The notes below the pieces were generated by a model, which was not told where the DNA came from, did no database searches, and saw only the letters and a program-made list of their open reading frames with translations. The translations under genes and the position numbers were made by a program. Of a DNA stretch of 64,000 bases, positions 40,578-49,717 are shown in pieces (the first letter of the stretch is position 1; every line of letters starts with the position of its first letter). Origin of the DNA: an uncultured Arachnia sp. (GTDB lineage: Bacteria; Actinomycetota; Actinomycetes; Propionibacteriales; Propionibacteriaceae); contig CANMNB010000002.1 in NCBI GenBank assembly GCA_947499145.1, positions 1 through 64,000 of the forward strand. Direction: 5' to 3'.

Positions 40578-41543
40578 ATGGACCAGATCGACGAGCTCAT
40601 CCTTGCCGAGACCCCGCGCGAGGCCGAGGCCATCGCCATCATCGACGCCCCCGGGCTGGTCGAAGCAGCCCTGGAGATCACCGGTGACGTGCGCGTCTGG
40701 TGCGACGACGTTCGCGAAGCGCGCGAGGTGCCCGAGGAACTGCTGGTGGCGCACCCGACGGAGCTCGCCGGCGTCGACCTGGCCTGGGGCCACCTGCCGC
40801 AGGCCCTCGCCGCGCTCGACGAGCAGGCCGCGAGCATCCAGGGCGCCGCCGACGTCACGTTCATCACGGGCGGTCGCCAGAAGCACATGAACCGCACCAT
40901 GAACGAGGTCCTGGCCAAGCACTTCGTCGCCGTCAACGCCACGCGGGGCCACAAGAAGTCTCGCGCGTTGCGTGCATGGGGGCCGAACAACCTGCCCACC
41001 GAGTTCCCGAAGCTGCGCCGTCGGCCGGAGGTGGACCTCGTCATCGCCGCCCACGGTGCCACGTTCGCGGGCAACAAGGTCGACGCCGGCACCCGGCTGC
41101 TGCTCCAGCACCTGGATGTCCCGGGCGCCGACGTACTCGACTTCGGCTCCGGCAACGGCGTCATCTCGGCTGTGCTGGCCCGTGCGGGACACCGCGTCCA
41201 CGCGCGCGACGTCTCCTGGTCCGCCGTCGCCGCGACGGCCGAGACGGCCCTGGCCAACAACCTCACGCTCGAGATCTCCTGGGCCGACGGCCTGGAGGAA
41301 TTGGAAGACGAGTCGTTCGACGCGATCGTCACCAACCCGCCGTTCCACCAGGGGGTGGCGAAGGAGTCGACACCGACGCTGCAGATGTTCGACGACGCCC
41401 GCCGCGTCCTGCGCCCCGGCGGCCAGCTGTGGTGCGTCTACAACTCACACCTGCCGTACCGGAAGGAACTCAATGCGCGGCTGGGCCGCACCAGCGTCGT
41501 CGCGCAGGACAGGAACTACACGGTCACCCTGACACAGCTCTGA
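40578..41543 (+). CDS. Class I SAM-dependent methyltransferase (RlmG/RsmC-like, rRNA guanine N2)
   Basis: 321 residues from ATG 40578. The C-terminal half is the catalytic domain: DVLDFGSGNGVISAVLARAG binds SAM and IVTNPPFHQGV is the NPPFH motif of guanine-N2 methyltransferases. The N-terminal half is a degenerate methyltransferase domain, as in RsmC and RlmG, and carries GRQKHMNR. Target assignment (16S versus 23S) is not possible from sequence. GACCAT 6 nt before the ATG may be a -10 box (leaderless). An ATG at 40560 is a less likely start. Confidence 0.88.
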   Translation: MDQIDELILAETPREAEAIAIIDAPGLVEAALEITGDVRVWCDDVREAREVPEELLVAHPTELAGVDLAWGHLPQALAALDEQAASIQGAADVTFITGGRQKHMNRTMNEVLAKHFVAVNATRGHKKSRALRAWGPNNLPTEFPKLRRRPEVDLVIAAHGATFAGNKVDAGTRLLLQHLDVPGADVLDFGSGNGVISAVLARAGHRVHARDVSWSAVAATAETALANNLTLEISWADGLEELEDESFDAIVTNPPFHQGVAKESTPTLQMFDDARRVLRPGGQLWCVYNSHLPYRKELNARLGRTSVVAQDRNYTVTLTQL

Positions 41544-41561
41544 GGTCGCGTCGCCCTCGCT

Positions 41562-42587
41562 TCAGGCGGGATATGGGGCCGACTCCCGGACGACGAGCGT
41601 GGGGTTGAACACCGTCGACAAGTGATGGTGCTCGCCCCGCGTGACCGCCACCTCACCGAGCAGCAGGTCGACGGCGGCGCGCCCCAACTCGATCATGGGC
41701 TGGTGCACGGTGGTCAATGGGACAGGCGCACTCTCAGCAACAGCCGAGTCGCCATACCCGACCACCGCAACCCGGGCCGGGACGGTGACCCCAGCATGAG
41801 CCAGTCCGTTGAGCACCCCGATGGCCATCTGGTCATTGATGCAGAAGATCCCGTCCGGCAAGGCCGCCAGGGAAAGGACCTGGCGCGCTGCCTGCTGTCC
41901 CCCCGCGTAGCTGGCGGTCTCCGCATGGATCTCGGCGAAGTCCGCGGAAGTCAATCCGGCATCCTCCAGTGCCTGCCTGAACCCCTCGAGACGTCGGCCC
42001 GCCTGGGGTACTCCCGCCGGCCCGTCGACGAAGGCGAGACGCCTCCTTCCGAGGCTGACCAGGTGCTGCCCCGCGAGGAGCCCTCCTCGGACGTCGTCAA
42101 TGGAGACGGAGCAGCCGTCATGCTCCGACGTCGCCCGATCGATGAGGACCAAGTGCATCCCGAGCTCCCGCAGGCGAGCCAACCGGTGCTCGTCCGCCAT
42201 ACGAGGCACGATCAGCGCACCGATGGAGCGGTGGCGGGCGAGAGTCTCCAACTGGCGGATCTCCCGGTTGGGGTCGTCATCGGTGTTGAAGAGCAGCATG
42301 GCGTATCCATGCTCCTCCGCCTGCCGGGCGACGCCCTTGGCTATCTCCGCATAGAAGGAGCTGGTCACATCCGGGATCACCAATCCCAGGAGTTTGCTCG
42401 TGCCGCTCCGCAGGGTCGCAGCGCCCTCGTTGGGCACGAAGTCCAGCCTGCGGATGGCCGCGAGGACCTTTCGCCGAGTGGCATCGGACACGCTGTCGGG
42501 GCGGTTGATGGTGTTGGAGACCGTCCCCGAGGAGACGCCAGCGGCCTTCGCCACATCGCTCAGACGCACCTTGCCGGTCTTCGACAC
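41562..42587 (-). CDS. LacI-family regulator of the isomerase operon
   Basis: 341 residues from GTG 42587, with GGAGGGGGAG upstream. Helix-turn-helix VRLSDVAKAAGVSSGTVSNTINRPD, then the LacI hinge and sugar-sensing domain. It is divergent from the isomerase-D-lactate dehydrogenase genes, and two TGAATCG(A/C)TTCA palindromes lie between them, so it most likely represses that operon and itself. The effector is probably the sugar isomerised by the neighbouring enzyme. Confidence 0.93.
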   Translation of the reverse strand: MSKTGKVRLSDVAKAAGVSSGTVSNTINRPDSVSDATRRKVLAAIRRLDFVPNEGAATLRSGTSKLLGLVIPDVTSSFYAEIAKGVARQAEEHGYAMLLFNTDDDPNREIRQLETLARHRSIGALIVPRMADEHRLARLRELGMHLVLIDRATSEHDGCSVSIDDVRGGLLAGQHLVSLGRRRLAFVDGPAGVPQAGRRLEGFRQALEDAGLTSADFAEIHAETASYAGGQQAARQVLSLAALPDGIFCINDQMAIGVLNGLAHAGVTVPARVAVVGYGDSAVAESAPVPLTTVHQPMIELGRAAVDLLLGEVAVTRGEHHHLSTVFNPTLVVRESAPYPA

Positions 42588-42900
42588 ACTCTCCCCCTCC
42601 TCTGAGGGCCTTCGACCCGAGCAGTGTATCGGGGCCCTCGGAGCCACGACCCGCTCTGCGAAGCATCAGCAACCCGGATCGCACGGCCGTCTTCTTCAGC
42701 CGTCGCAGGAACAGGAAGCCGAATGAATCGCTTCACTCTTAACCTACCCGAAATGGGAAGCGAGAATCGTGATGATTACCTCAAAAGTATTATCATCGCG
42801 CTGTTGACTCCCTGTCCGACGCAGACTACATTCAGTGAATCGATTCATAGCAGACTCGACAAACCGGGTAGATGCCACCTCGTCGGAAGGCCAGCAGGAG
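42588..42900. promoter_or_regulatory. Divergent control region with two LacI operators and a strong promoter
   Basis: A 313-bp gene-free region. Operator 1, TGAATCGCTTCA, is at 42724-42735; operator 2, the perfect palindrome TGAATCGATTCA, is at 42836-42847, 112 bp away centre to centre. The plus-strand promoter is TTGACT (42804-42809), 17 bp, TACATT (42827-42832), so operator 2 covers the transcription start (about 42839). The stretch around 42736-42800 is AT-richer than its surroundings. An ATG at 42835 lies upstream of the expected transcription start and is not the gene start. Confidence 0.82.
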
Positions 42901-44355
42901 ATGCAGATTGACCGTCGGAAGCCACTCGCAGCGCGGGTGGGGATCCTCTCCGTGGGACACCATGTCTACTGGGACCAATTCGAGGGGCTGCTGGATGACA
43001 TGCACTCGAAGGCCGGGGCGCTGGAACGCAAGGTGGCAGCGCACGGCGTCGAGGTGGTGAATTTCGGTCTGGCGGACGAGGCACAAAGCGCGTACGCGGT
43101 GCTGCCAAGGATCCGCGCAGCAGATCTGGACCTACTGATGGTGGACATGGTGACGTATGCGACGTCATCCACCTTCGGCGTCCTGATCCGGGCCCTAGAC
43201 ATCCCCGTGGTGATGGTGGCGCTGCAGCCGCTGTCGGCGCTGGACTACGCCAACGCCACCACCTACATGCAACTCAAGAACGACGACTTCTGCTCCGTTC
43301 CCGAGTTCGCGGCGGTAGCCGTGCGAATGGGCAAACGGCCCCCGGAGGTGATTATTGGAACCCTTCACGACGACCCGATCGCCGATGCGGAGATCGCGGA
43401 CTGGTGCCGCATCGCGAAGGTGTACCACAGCCTGAGGAATGCGCGTCTCGGCCTGATGGGGCACGTGCTCGAGGCCATGCTGGACATGCACACGGACCCA
43501 ACTGCGCTGACGGCCGCGTTCGGCAGCCACGTGGTGCTTTGTGAACCGGAGGACATCCTCCGGCACTACCAGGACCCCGATCCGGCGCTGGTGAAGGCCA
43601 AGGCCGACGAGATTTTGGGCTTCTTCGACACCCCGGACCCGGTCTCCGACCCCATCACCATGAAACTCACCGACGCGGACCTGCACACCGCAGCGAGGGC
43701 CGCGGTGGCGTTGGACGGCTTCGTGGAGGAGAAGAACCTCGACGGACTGGCCTACTACTACGAGAGCCTGCCAGGTTCTGAGGTACGCACACTCATGACG
43801 AACCTGATCGTCGGCAACTCCCTGCTCCAGGCCGCCGGCTTCCCCATGTGCGGCGAGTTCGATATCAAGACCTGCGTGGCCATGATGGTGATGGATCGCA
43901 TGGATATAGGAGGCAGCTTCGCCGAGTTCCACCCTATCGACTTCGATCGCGATGCCGTGCTGGTGGGCCATGACGGCCCCCACCACATCAACATCGCCGA
44001 GGGCAAGCCCGCCATCCGCAGCCTTCGCAAGTACCACGGCAAACCCGGGTCCGGGGCGAGCGTGGAGTTCAACATCAAGGAGGGGCCCATCACGATGCTG
44101 GGCAACACCGTCACTGCGGACGGGAAGTTCAAGTTCGTCATCGCCGAAGGGGAATCCCTCCGGCTTCCCGTACCGCCCACGGGCAACACCAACACCCTGG
44201 GCCGCTTCCGGCCCGACATCCGTACCTTCCTCAAGCGGTGGGTGGCCGAAGCGCCGACCCACCACTATGCGCTGGGCGTCGGACACCATGCCCACACGAT
44301 CAAGAAGGTCGCTGACGTCCTGGGTATCGAGGCCGTGATCGTCTCGCAGGACTGA
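42901..44355 (+). CDS. L-fucose/L-arabinose isomerase family protein
   Basis: 484 residues from ATG 42901. N-terminal Rossmann-like part (VGILSVGHHVYWDQFEGLL), a middle domain and a C-terminal domain with MCGEFDIKTCVAMMVMD, GGSFAEFHPIDFDRDAVLVGHDGPHH and APTHHYALGVGHHAHTIKK, the residues for Mn2+ and sugar binding in AraA/FucI-type isomerases (Glu in MCGE, His in HDGPHH and THHYALGVGHH). These convert aldoses to ketoses; the sugar here is unknown. It is the first gene of an inducible operon with a large D-lactate-dehydrogenase-like protein and a LacI repressor. Confidence 0.85.
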   Translation: MQIDRRKPLAARVGILSVGHHVYWDQFEGLLDDMHSKAGALERKVAAHGVEVVNFGLADEAQSAYAVLPRIRAADLDLLMVDMVTYATSSTFGVLIRALDIPVVMVALQPLSALDYANATTYMQLKNDDFCSVPEFAAVAVRMGKRPPEVIIGTLHDDPIADAEIADWCRIAKVYHSLRNARLGLMGHVLEAMLDMHTDPTALTAAFGSHVVLCEPEDILRHYQDPDPALVKAKADEILGFFDTPDPVSDPITMKLTDADLHTAARAAVALDGFVEEKNLDGLAYYYESLPGSEVRTLMTNLIVGNSLLQAAGFPMCGEFDIKTCVAMMVMDRMDIGGSFAEFHPIDFDRDAVLVGHDGPHHINIAEGKPAIRSLRKYHGKPGSGASVEFNIKEGPITMLGNTVTADGKFKFVIAEGESLRLPVPPTGNTNTLGRFRPDIRTFLKRWVAEAPTHHYALGVGHHAHTIKKVADVLGIEAVIVSQD

Positions 44356-44387
44356 CTCCCGACGAACAGAACCCGGAGCTTTGAGCC

Positions 44388-47213
44388 ATGCACCACCATG
44401 ATCCCCGCGCCCGCGTCGCCGCCGGGAACGCCCGGGCGCTCCAGCGCCTCCGAGGACTCCTGGGTGATGCGGTGAGTATTCGGGAGTTGGACAGGGTTGC
44501 GTTGGCGGTTGATGCGTCCCATTACTTACGGGTTCCGGAGGCGGTGTTGCGTGCGCGGTCGGCTGCTGATGTGGGGGTGGCGATGGCGGTGGCGGTGGAG
44601 TGTGGTTGGCCGTTGACGTTGCGCTCGGGGGGGACGAGTTTGTCGGGGCAGGCGCTGTCGGCGGGTTTGACGGTGGATGTGCGGCGGCATTTTCGTGGTG
44701 TGGAGGTGTTGGATGGCGGCGCTCGTGTGAGGGTGCGGCCCGGCTCCACGATCAGGGAAGTGAATGCTGTGCTGGGGCGGCTGGGTCGCAGGCTGGGTCC
44801 TGATCCTGCGTCGGAGATCGCTTGCACGGTGGGCGGGATGATCGCCAACAACTCGTCGGGCATGGCATGCGGCACGGTCGACAACGCGTACCGGACTGTT
44901 GAGTCGATGACGGTCGTGCTGCCGAGCGGCACGGTGATCGACACGGCTGCGCCGGATGCGGACGTGCAGTTGGCGCGGCGGGAGCCGGCTCTGGTGGATG
45001 TCTTGGTTTCTCTTCGTGAGACCCTCCGGGGGGACAGGTTCCGCGGCGACATCGAGCGGCGCTTCGCGATCAAGAACACGATGGGTTACGGGATCAACTC
45101 GTTCCTCGACCACGACACGCCGGTAAAGATCCTCGAGCACCTGATGGTCGGCTCCGAGGGCACGTTGGGTTTCGTGGCGGAGGCTGTGTTCCGGACGGTC
45201 GCGGTGCCGGCGCGGACCGCCACCGGGTTGCTGGTCTTCGATTCGCTGGATGATGCGACGGCGGCGCTGCCGGCTCTGGTGGGGTCGGGGGCGAGCGTCG
45301 TGGAGTTGATCGATGCGGCGTCGATCAGGGCGATGGGGGACGACGCGGCCGACGTCCTGCCCCGGGGTTTGGTGGTGGACCGGCACGCGTCGCTGCTGGT
45401 GGAATACCAGGCGGGCGACGACGACGGCATCGAGCAGGCAACTCTGAGCGGCGGGGCGGTGTTCGCGGGTCTGGCAGGGTTGGCTGCCGACCCGGAACTC
45501 ACCCGCGACGCCGCCCGTCGGGCCCGGATGTGGGTAATGCGCAAGGGCCTCTACACGAAGGTCGCGCGTAACCGCCCGCCCGGGACGGCGGCGCTCCTGG
45601 AGGATGTGGCTGTGCCGATGGAGCGGCTGGGCGTCGTCTGCTCGCAGCTCCACGTGTTGTTCGACCGGCACGGCTACCGCGACGGTGTGATCTTCGGCCA
45701 CGCGAAGGACGGCAACATCCACTTCCTCGTCACGGAGGACTTCGACGGCGAGGCCTCCATGCGCCGCTACGAGGAGTTCACCGAGGACATGGTCGAGTTG
45801 GTCCTGGGAGAGCAGGGCACGCTGAAGGCCGAGCACGGCACCGGACGAATCATGGCGCCGTTCGTGCGGCGACAGTACGGCGACGAGTTGTACCAGGCGA
45901 TGTGGGAGATCAAGAACGCCTGCGACCCCTCCGGCATCCTCAACCCCGGCGCCGTGCTGACCGACGACCCGCGCCTGCACCTGAAGGATCTCAAGCCCAC
46001 CGCGCCGGTGCGTGAACTCATCGACGACTGCGTGGAGTGCGGCTACTGCGAGCCGGTGTGCCCCAGCCAGCACCTCACCACCACGCCGCGGCAGCGCATC
46101 GTCATCCAACGGGCCATCGCAGCAGCCGAGCAGGCAGGCGAAGAGGACCTGGCCGAGCGGTTGCGCAAGCAGCAGACCTACGACGTGGTCCAGACCTGCG
46201 CTGTCGACGGCATGTGCGAGACGGCCTGCCCGGTACAGATCAACACCGGCGACCTGGTCCGCACCCTGCGCCGCGAGGAACGCTCACTCGCCCTCGACAG
46301 GGGATGGAAGGCCGCCGCGGACCACTGGGACGGTGTCCTGCGCATCGCCTCGGCCGGGATGACAGTCGTCGACAAGGTCCCGACACCCGTGGTCAGGGGC
46401 GTGCTCGGCGTCGCCCGGAAATTGCTCAACGAGGACGTCGTACCCACGCTGAGCGCCGAGCTACCCGGCGGCGGCCCGATCCGACGACCCGCGCCCCTCG
46501 ACGGCCCCGACGCCGTCTTCCTGCCCGCCTGCGTCGGCACGATGTTCGGCACCGGCCACGGATGCGGCACCGGCGTCGCCGATGCGGTCAGGAAGCTCGC
46601 GGAAGCGGCAGGACTGCGCCTCACCACACCCGACGGCATCCAGGACCTGTGCTGCGGCACCCCTTGGAAGTCCAAGGGCCTGCCCGCCGGGTACGCCGTC
46701 ATGCAGGAACGCCTCGTCGCCTGGGTCCGCGAGCACACCCGCGACGGCCAACTCCCGCTGGTCAGCGACAACACCTCCTGCACCGAAGGCATTATCGTCG
46801 CCCTCAAGACGGCCGACGCCGCCCACATCCGAGTGCTGGATGCCACCCAGTGGGTGGCAGAGACCGTCGCGCCGCGGCTCCCGGAGTTCGAGCGAATCCG
46901 TGTCGCGGTGGTCCACCCCACCTGCTCCTCAACCCACCTCGACACCAACAAACACCTCATCATGCTCGCCGGACTCGTGGCAGACGAGGTCATCATCCCC
47001 GACGGCTGGCGCTGCTGCGGCTTCGCCGGCGACCGAGGACTCCTCCACGAAGAACTCACAGCCACCGCCACCCGAGACGAAGCAGCCGCCGTCCACAACA
47101 TCGACGCCAACCTCCACCTGTCCTGCAACCGCACCTGCGAACTCGCCCTCACCCGTGCCACCGGCCACACCTACACCCACGTCCTCGAAGAACTCGCCAC
47201 CCGGCTGGGCTGA
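44388..47213 (+). CDS. FAD- and Fe-S-binding D-2-hydroxyacid (D-lactate) dehydrogenase-like protein
   Basis: 941 residues, fusing a GlcD-like and a GlcF-like half. The FAD-binding PCMH domain has TLRSGGTSLSGQALS; the FAD-oxidase C-terminal domain has VIFGHAKDGNIHFLV and EHGTGRIMAPFV. Two 4Fe-4S sites follow, CVECGYCEPVCP and CAVDGMCETACP, then two CCG domains with CCGTPWKSKG and CCGFAGDRG. It should oxidise D-lactate or a related 2-hydroxyacid and pass electrons to quinone. ATG 44388 has GGAG upstream and lies 32 bp after the isomerase. Codon choice is odd: the first third uses mostly G- and T-ending codons, the last part C- and A-ending codons. Confidence 0.9.
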   Translation: MHHHDPRARVAAGNARALQRLRGLLGDAVSIRELDRVALAVDASHYLRVPEAVLRARSAADVGVAMAVAVECGWPLTLRSGGTSLSGQALSAGLTVDVRRHFRGVEVLDGGARVRVRPGSTIREVNAVLGRLGRRLGPDPASEIACTVGGMIANNSSGMACGTVDNAYRTVESMTVVLPSGTVIDTAAPDADVQLARREPALVDVLVSLRETLRGDRFRGDIERRFAIKNTMGYGINSFLDHDTPVKILEHLMVGSEGTLGFVAEAVFRTVAVPARTATGLLVFDSLDDATAALPALVGSGASVVELIDAASIRAMGDDAADVLPRGLVVDRHASLLVEYQAGDDDGIEQATLSGGAVFAGLAGLAADPELTRDAARRARMWVMRKGLYTKVARNRPPGTAALLEDVAVPMERLGVVCSQLHVLFDRHGYRDGVIFGHAKDGNIHFLVTEDFDGEASMRRYEEFTEDMVELVLGEQGTLKAEHGTGRIMAPFVRRQYGDELYQAMWEIKNACDPSGILNPGAVLTDDPRLHLKDLKPTAPVRELIDDCVECGYCEPVCPSQHLTTTPRQRIVIQRAIAAAEQAGEEDLAERLRKQQTYDVVQTCAVDGMCETACPVQINTGDLVRTLRREERSLALDRGWKAAADHWDGVLRIASAGMTVVDKVPTPVVRGVLGVARKLLNEDVVPTLSAELPGGGPIRRPAPLDGPDAVFLPACVGTMFGTGHGCGTGVADAVRKLAEAAGLRLTTPDGIQDLCCGTPWKSKGLPAGYAVMQERLVAWVREHTRDGQLPLVSDNTSCTEGIIVALKTADAAHIRVLDATQWVAETVAPRLPEFERIRVAVVHPTCSSTHLDTNKHLIMLAGLVADEVIIPDGWRCCGFAGDRGLLHEELTATATRDEAAAVHNIDANLHLSCNRTCELALTRATGHTYTHVLEELATRLG

Positions 47214-47254
47214 GAGTCGCCCCTCCGCCTCCGAGCGTGCGCCCCGGAGCAACG

Positions 47255-49717
47255 TCACCGATGGGTTGCCCGCTCCCGCCACATGATGGTGAGCTCGCCC
47301 TCGACACTGTCGAAGACGACCGACGCGCCCTCGCGCGTCCAGGTGAGACCATCAGTGCCCGTGGTGGCTGAGACGAGGTCCGTCACGCGCTCACCCCACG
47401 TGGCCTCGGCCGCCTCGACGTCGGAGGGCAGGAGGACCGTGACTCGGGCCCCGTCCAGACCCGAGACCGATATGCCGCGGGTCATGTGCGCAGGGAACGG
47501 GGCGACATCCCGAGATGAGAGTCTCCCCGCCGCTTCCTGGTCGACCAGCACCCGGCATTCGAAGTGGAAGGATTTCGGCAGGTGATGGACGCTGACGCCA
47601 TGCTCGATCCATGTCTCGCGCTGCTGCAGCAGCGGCGCCCCCTCAGGAAGCCGCAGGCGCACTGACGTCGTGGTGTCCGGCAGGTAGCCCGTGAACCAAT
47701 AGGCGTTGTCATGGCGGTGGATGCTTTGCACCACCCTGCCCGAGGTGGCCGTCCTCAGCCCGTGGGAGATGTGGATCCCCACTCGGTCAAGGAGTCGGAC
47801 CATGATCTCGCCACTGTCACTGAACCGGCTCCTGTCGTGGGACTGGTGAGTCCTCACTCCCCGATCGTCCGGCGGGGAGTAGCTGACCGGAGAGGAGCCC
47901 CGGACCCACAGGACGACGCCGTCGCCCAGTCGTCGCTCCGTGGCGTACGCACGCTCCCGTCCACCCGAACCGACACTCACCAGGACAGCCGTACCACGCT
48001 CGTAGTCGGCCACCATCTCCTGCACCGGACCTGCCGACAGGTGTGCGGTGTGCATCAACGGCATCAGCCCGTCCGAGAGAGCCGCCCCTGTCCGCTCGAG
48101 CACGCCCTCGACACCACTGTCGGCGACGCTGACCCCGATGAGCGCTCGAGCTGCCTCCGGAGCCGTCGCCAGGGAGCCATAGGCCAGGACGGACCCACCG
48201 CCCGAGGTGTGCGACTCCAGCAGGGAGACCACCTCGGGGGTCAAGGCGCCTGCGGGCACGACGAGGGTGGCGGCCCCCACACCCCCTCTCGAGAGGCCAG
48301 CATGCAGGTTGTCCGTACTCACGACGGTGTTCAGGGGTAGTCCGGCGTTGATGGCCGACGTGAGGTACCAATCCTCGAAGTGCGGCCGGTTGATGGAGGT
48401 CGGGTCGGCCGCCATGGCCTCGTGGTACTCGCGGAACGGATAGACCCACACGAGCGGGCCGGGAGCGTCCGGGAGCGACTCGAGGGCCGTGGCGACGTGA
48501 CCGGACACCTCACGGCCGCACCGGGGGTCGAGAACGCCGTGGCAGGTGTCGATGGACAGGATGTTGACCTCGTCGGGCGGGGCCACCTGTCCGTTGCCGT
48601 CCACGCGGGCGACGCTGAGTGGAAGATGGATGTCGAAGGGCTCGCGATGGTAGAAGTCCCACCAGGGCTGCTGCCAGAACCAGGGGTCATTCGCGTAGAA
48701 CCGGAAGCGGTACCCGGTGGCACCTGTGGGGAGCATCGCCATGCGGGACATGTAGCCCGACAGTTCGATGCCGAAGTCCTCATTCAGGGGCCCCCAGGGC
48801 GAATTGGGCGGAGGAGACGAGATGTACCCGCCCTCGTAGACGTCCAGCGCGGGCACGGAGTCCGCACCGATGTCGATACCGGCCGTGTGGTTGGTTCCCC
48901 TCACCTGGACCGGGTATGCGAGGTGGCGCGAGAGGTCCTCCCAGAATCCAAGTGCCCGCTGCCTGAGTTCAGGGGTCCGTTCGGACGCGAAGCGCTCGCC
49001 GTCGAACGATTCGCCGAGTTCTGACCAGGCGTACGAACTGAAGCCGAATCCGTTCGACAGCCACAGGTAGTCGAAGCCGAGCGCCGTCATGAAGTCCTGC
49101 GCCTGGCGACCGAGGAACTCCCCGAAGGACGTGCCCTCCGGTACACCGTCCGGGAAGGCTGCGTAGGCATGGTAGTCGGCCTGGAGAGTGGAGAAGTGTC
49201 TCACCATGGCGATTATCGGTCCGATTCCGACGTCCTCCCCCCGGGCCACCACCTCCGGGTGCCGGCTGTACTTGAACAGGGATGGAGCGAATTCGGGTCC
49301 CGGATCGAACGTCGCACCGACCTGCGTGGGGATACCCCGTCGGAGTCCCTCCGCCTTGAGCGTCTCCACAAGCCGAGCCAGGTCGCGGTAACGAACCTCG
49401 GGGGTGTCGTCACGGTACGGCACCGCCTTGCGCCGCTCCGGCTTCGGCTCACCGTACGGCGAGGCCTCGGTGTTGTTGAAGCCAATGTACCTTGCCCACT
49501 CGAAGGCTGCGTCCAGGTCGCCGGCCCAGTCGAGGATCTCACTGCCGTCCGCGACCCACAGGAGGACGGAGCACGCATCGGCGGCATCGAGAAGGACGGC
49601 CCAGTCGTCGAAGACCTGGCGCACCGTGGCAGCCAGCCCCTGATCGCTGAGGTCGGTGAAGGGCTTGAGCGAGACCTCGAGATTGGCCTTTCGAAGGCGG
49701 TGGGAGGCGTGGTTCAT
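47255..49717 (-). CDS. Large protein of unrecognised family in the beta-mannoside locus
   Basis: 820 residues, no signal peptide. The start ATG overlaps the beta-mannosidase stop (ATGA), so the two are cotranslated. The N-terminal 450 residues alternate beta-strands and helices with many Trp and acidic residues (VSLKPFTDLSDQG, GFDYLWLSNGFGFSSYAW, GATGYRFRFYANDPWFWQQPWWDFYHREPF), suggesting a TIM-barrel glycosidase-like fold. Around residues 480-530 a segment (TLVVPAGALTPEVVSLLESH, then GGGSVLAYG) recalls the trimerisation domain of GH42-type enzymes. I recognise no established family and cannot name catalytic residues. Location implies action on the same sugar as the beta-mannosidase. Confidence 0.7.
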   Translation of the reverse strand: MNHASHRLRKANLEVSLKPFTDLSDQGLAATVRQVFDDWAVLLDAADACSVLLWVADGSEILDWAGDLDAAFEWARYIGFNNTEASPYGEPKPERRKAVPYRDDTPEVRYRDLARLVETLKAEGLRRGIPTQVGATFDPGPEFAPSLFKYSRHPEVVARGEDVGIGPIIAMVRHFSTLQADYHAYAAFPDGVPEGTSFGEFLGRQAQDFMTALGFDYLWLSNGFGFSSYAWSELGESFDGERFASERTPELRQRALGFWEDLSRHLAYPVQVRGTNHTAGIDIGADSVPALDVYEGGYISSPPPNSPWGPLNEDFGIELSGYMSRMAMLPTGATGYRFRFYANDPWFWQQPWWDFYHREPFDIHLPLSVARVDGNGQVAPPDEVNILSIDTCHGVLDPRCGREVSGHVATALESLPDAPGPLVWVYPFREYHEAMAADPTSINRPHFEDWYLTSAINAGLPLNTVVSTDNLHAGLSRGGVGAATLVVPAGALTPEVVSLLESHTSGGGSVLAYGSLATAPEAARALIGVSVADSGVEGVLERTGAALSDGLMPLMHTAHLSAGPVQEMVADYERGTAVLVSVGSGGRERAYATERRLGDGVVLWVRGSSPVSYSPPDDRGVRTHQSHDRSRFSDSGEIMVRLLDRVGIHISHGLRTATSGRVVQSIHRHDNAYWFTGYLPDTTTSVRLRLPEGAPLLQQRETWIEHGVSVHHLPKSFHFECRVLVDQEAAGRLSSRDVAPFPAHMTRGISVSGLDGARVTVLLPSDVEAAEATWGERVTDLVSATTGTDGLTWTREGASVVFDSVEGELTIMWRERATHR

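Noticed and set aside
42835-42900. Earlier ATG for the isomerase gene at 42835
   Set aside because: It lies before the expected transcription start and inside the LacI operator.
44526-46109. 527-codon antisense frame within the FAD/Fe-S gene
   Set aside because: Explained by the G/T-ending codon bias of the sense strand; rich in His/Arg/Pro with no motif.
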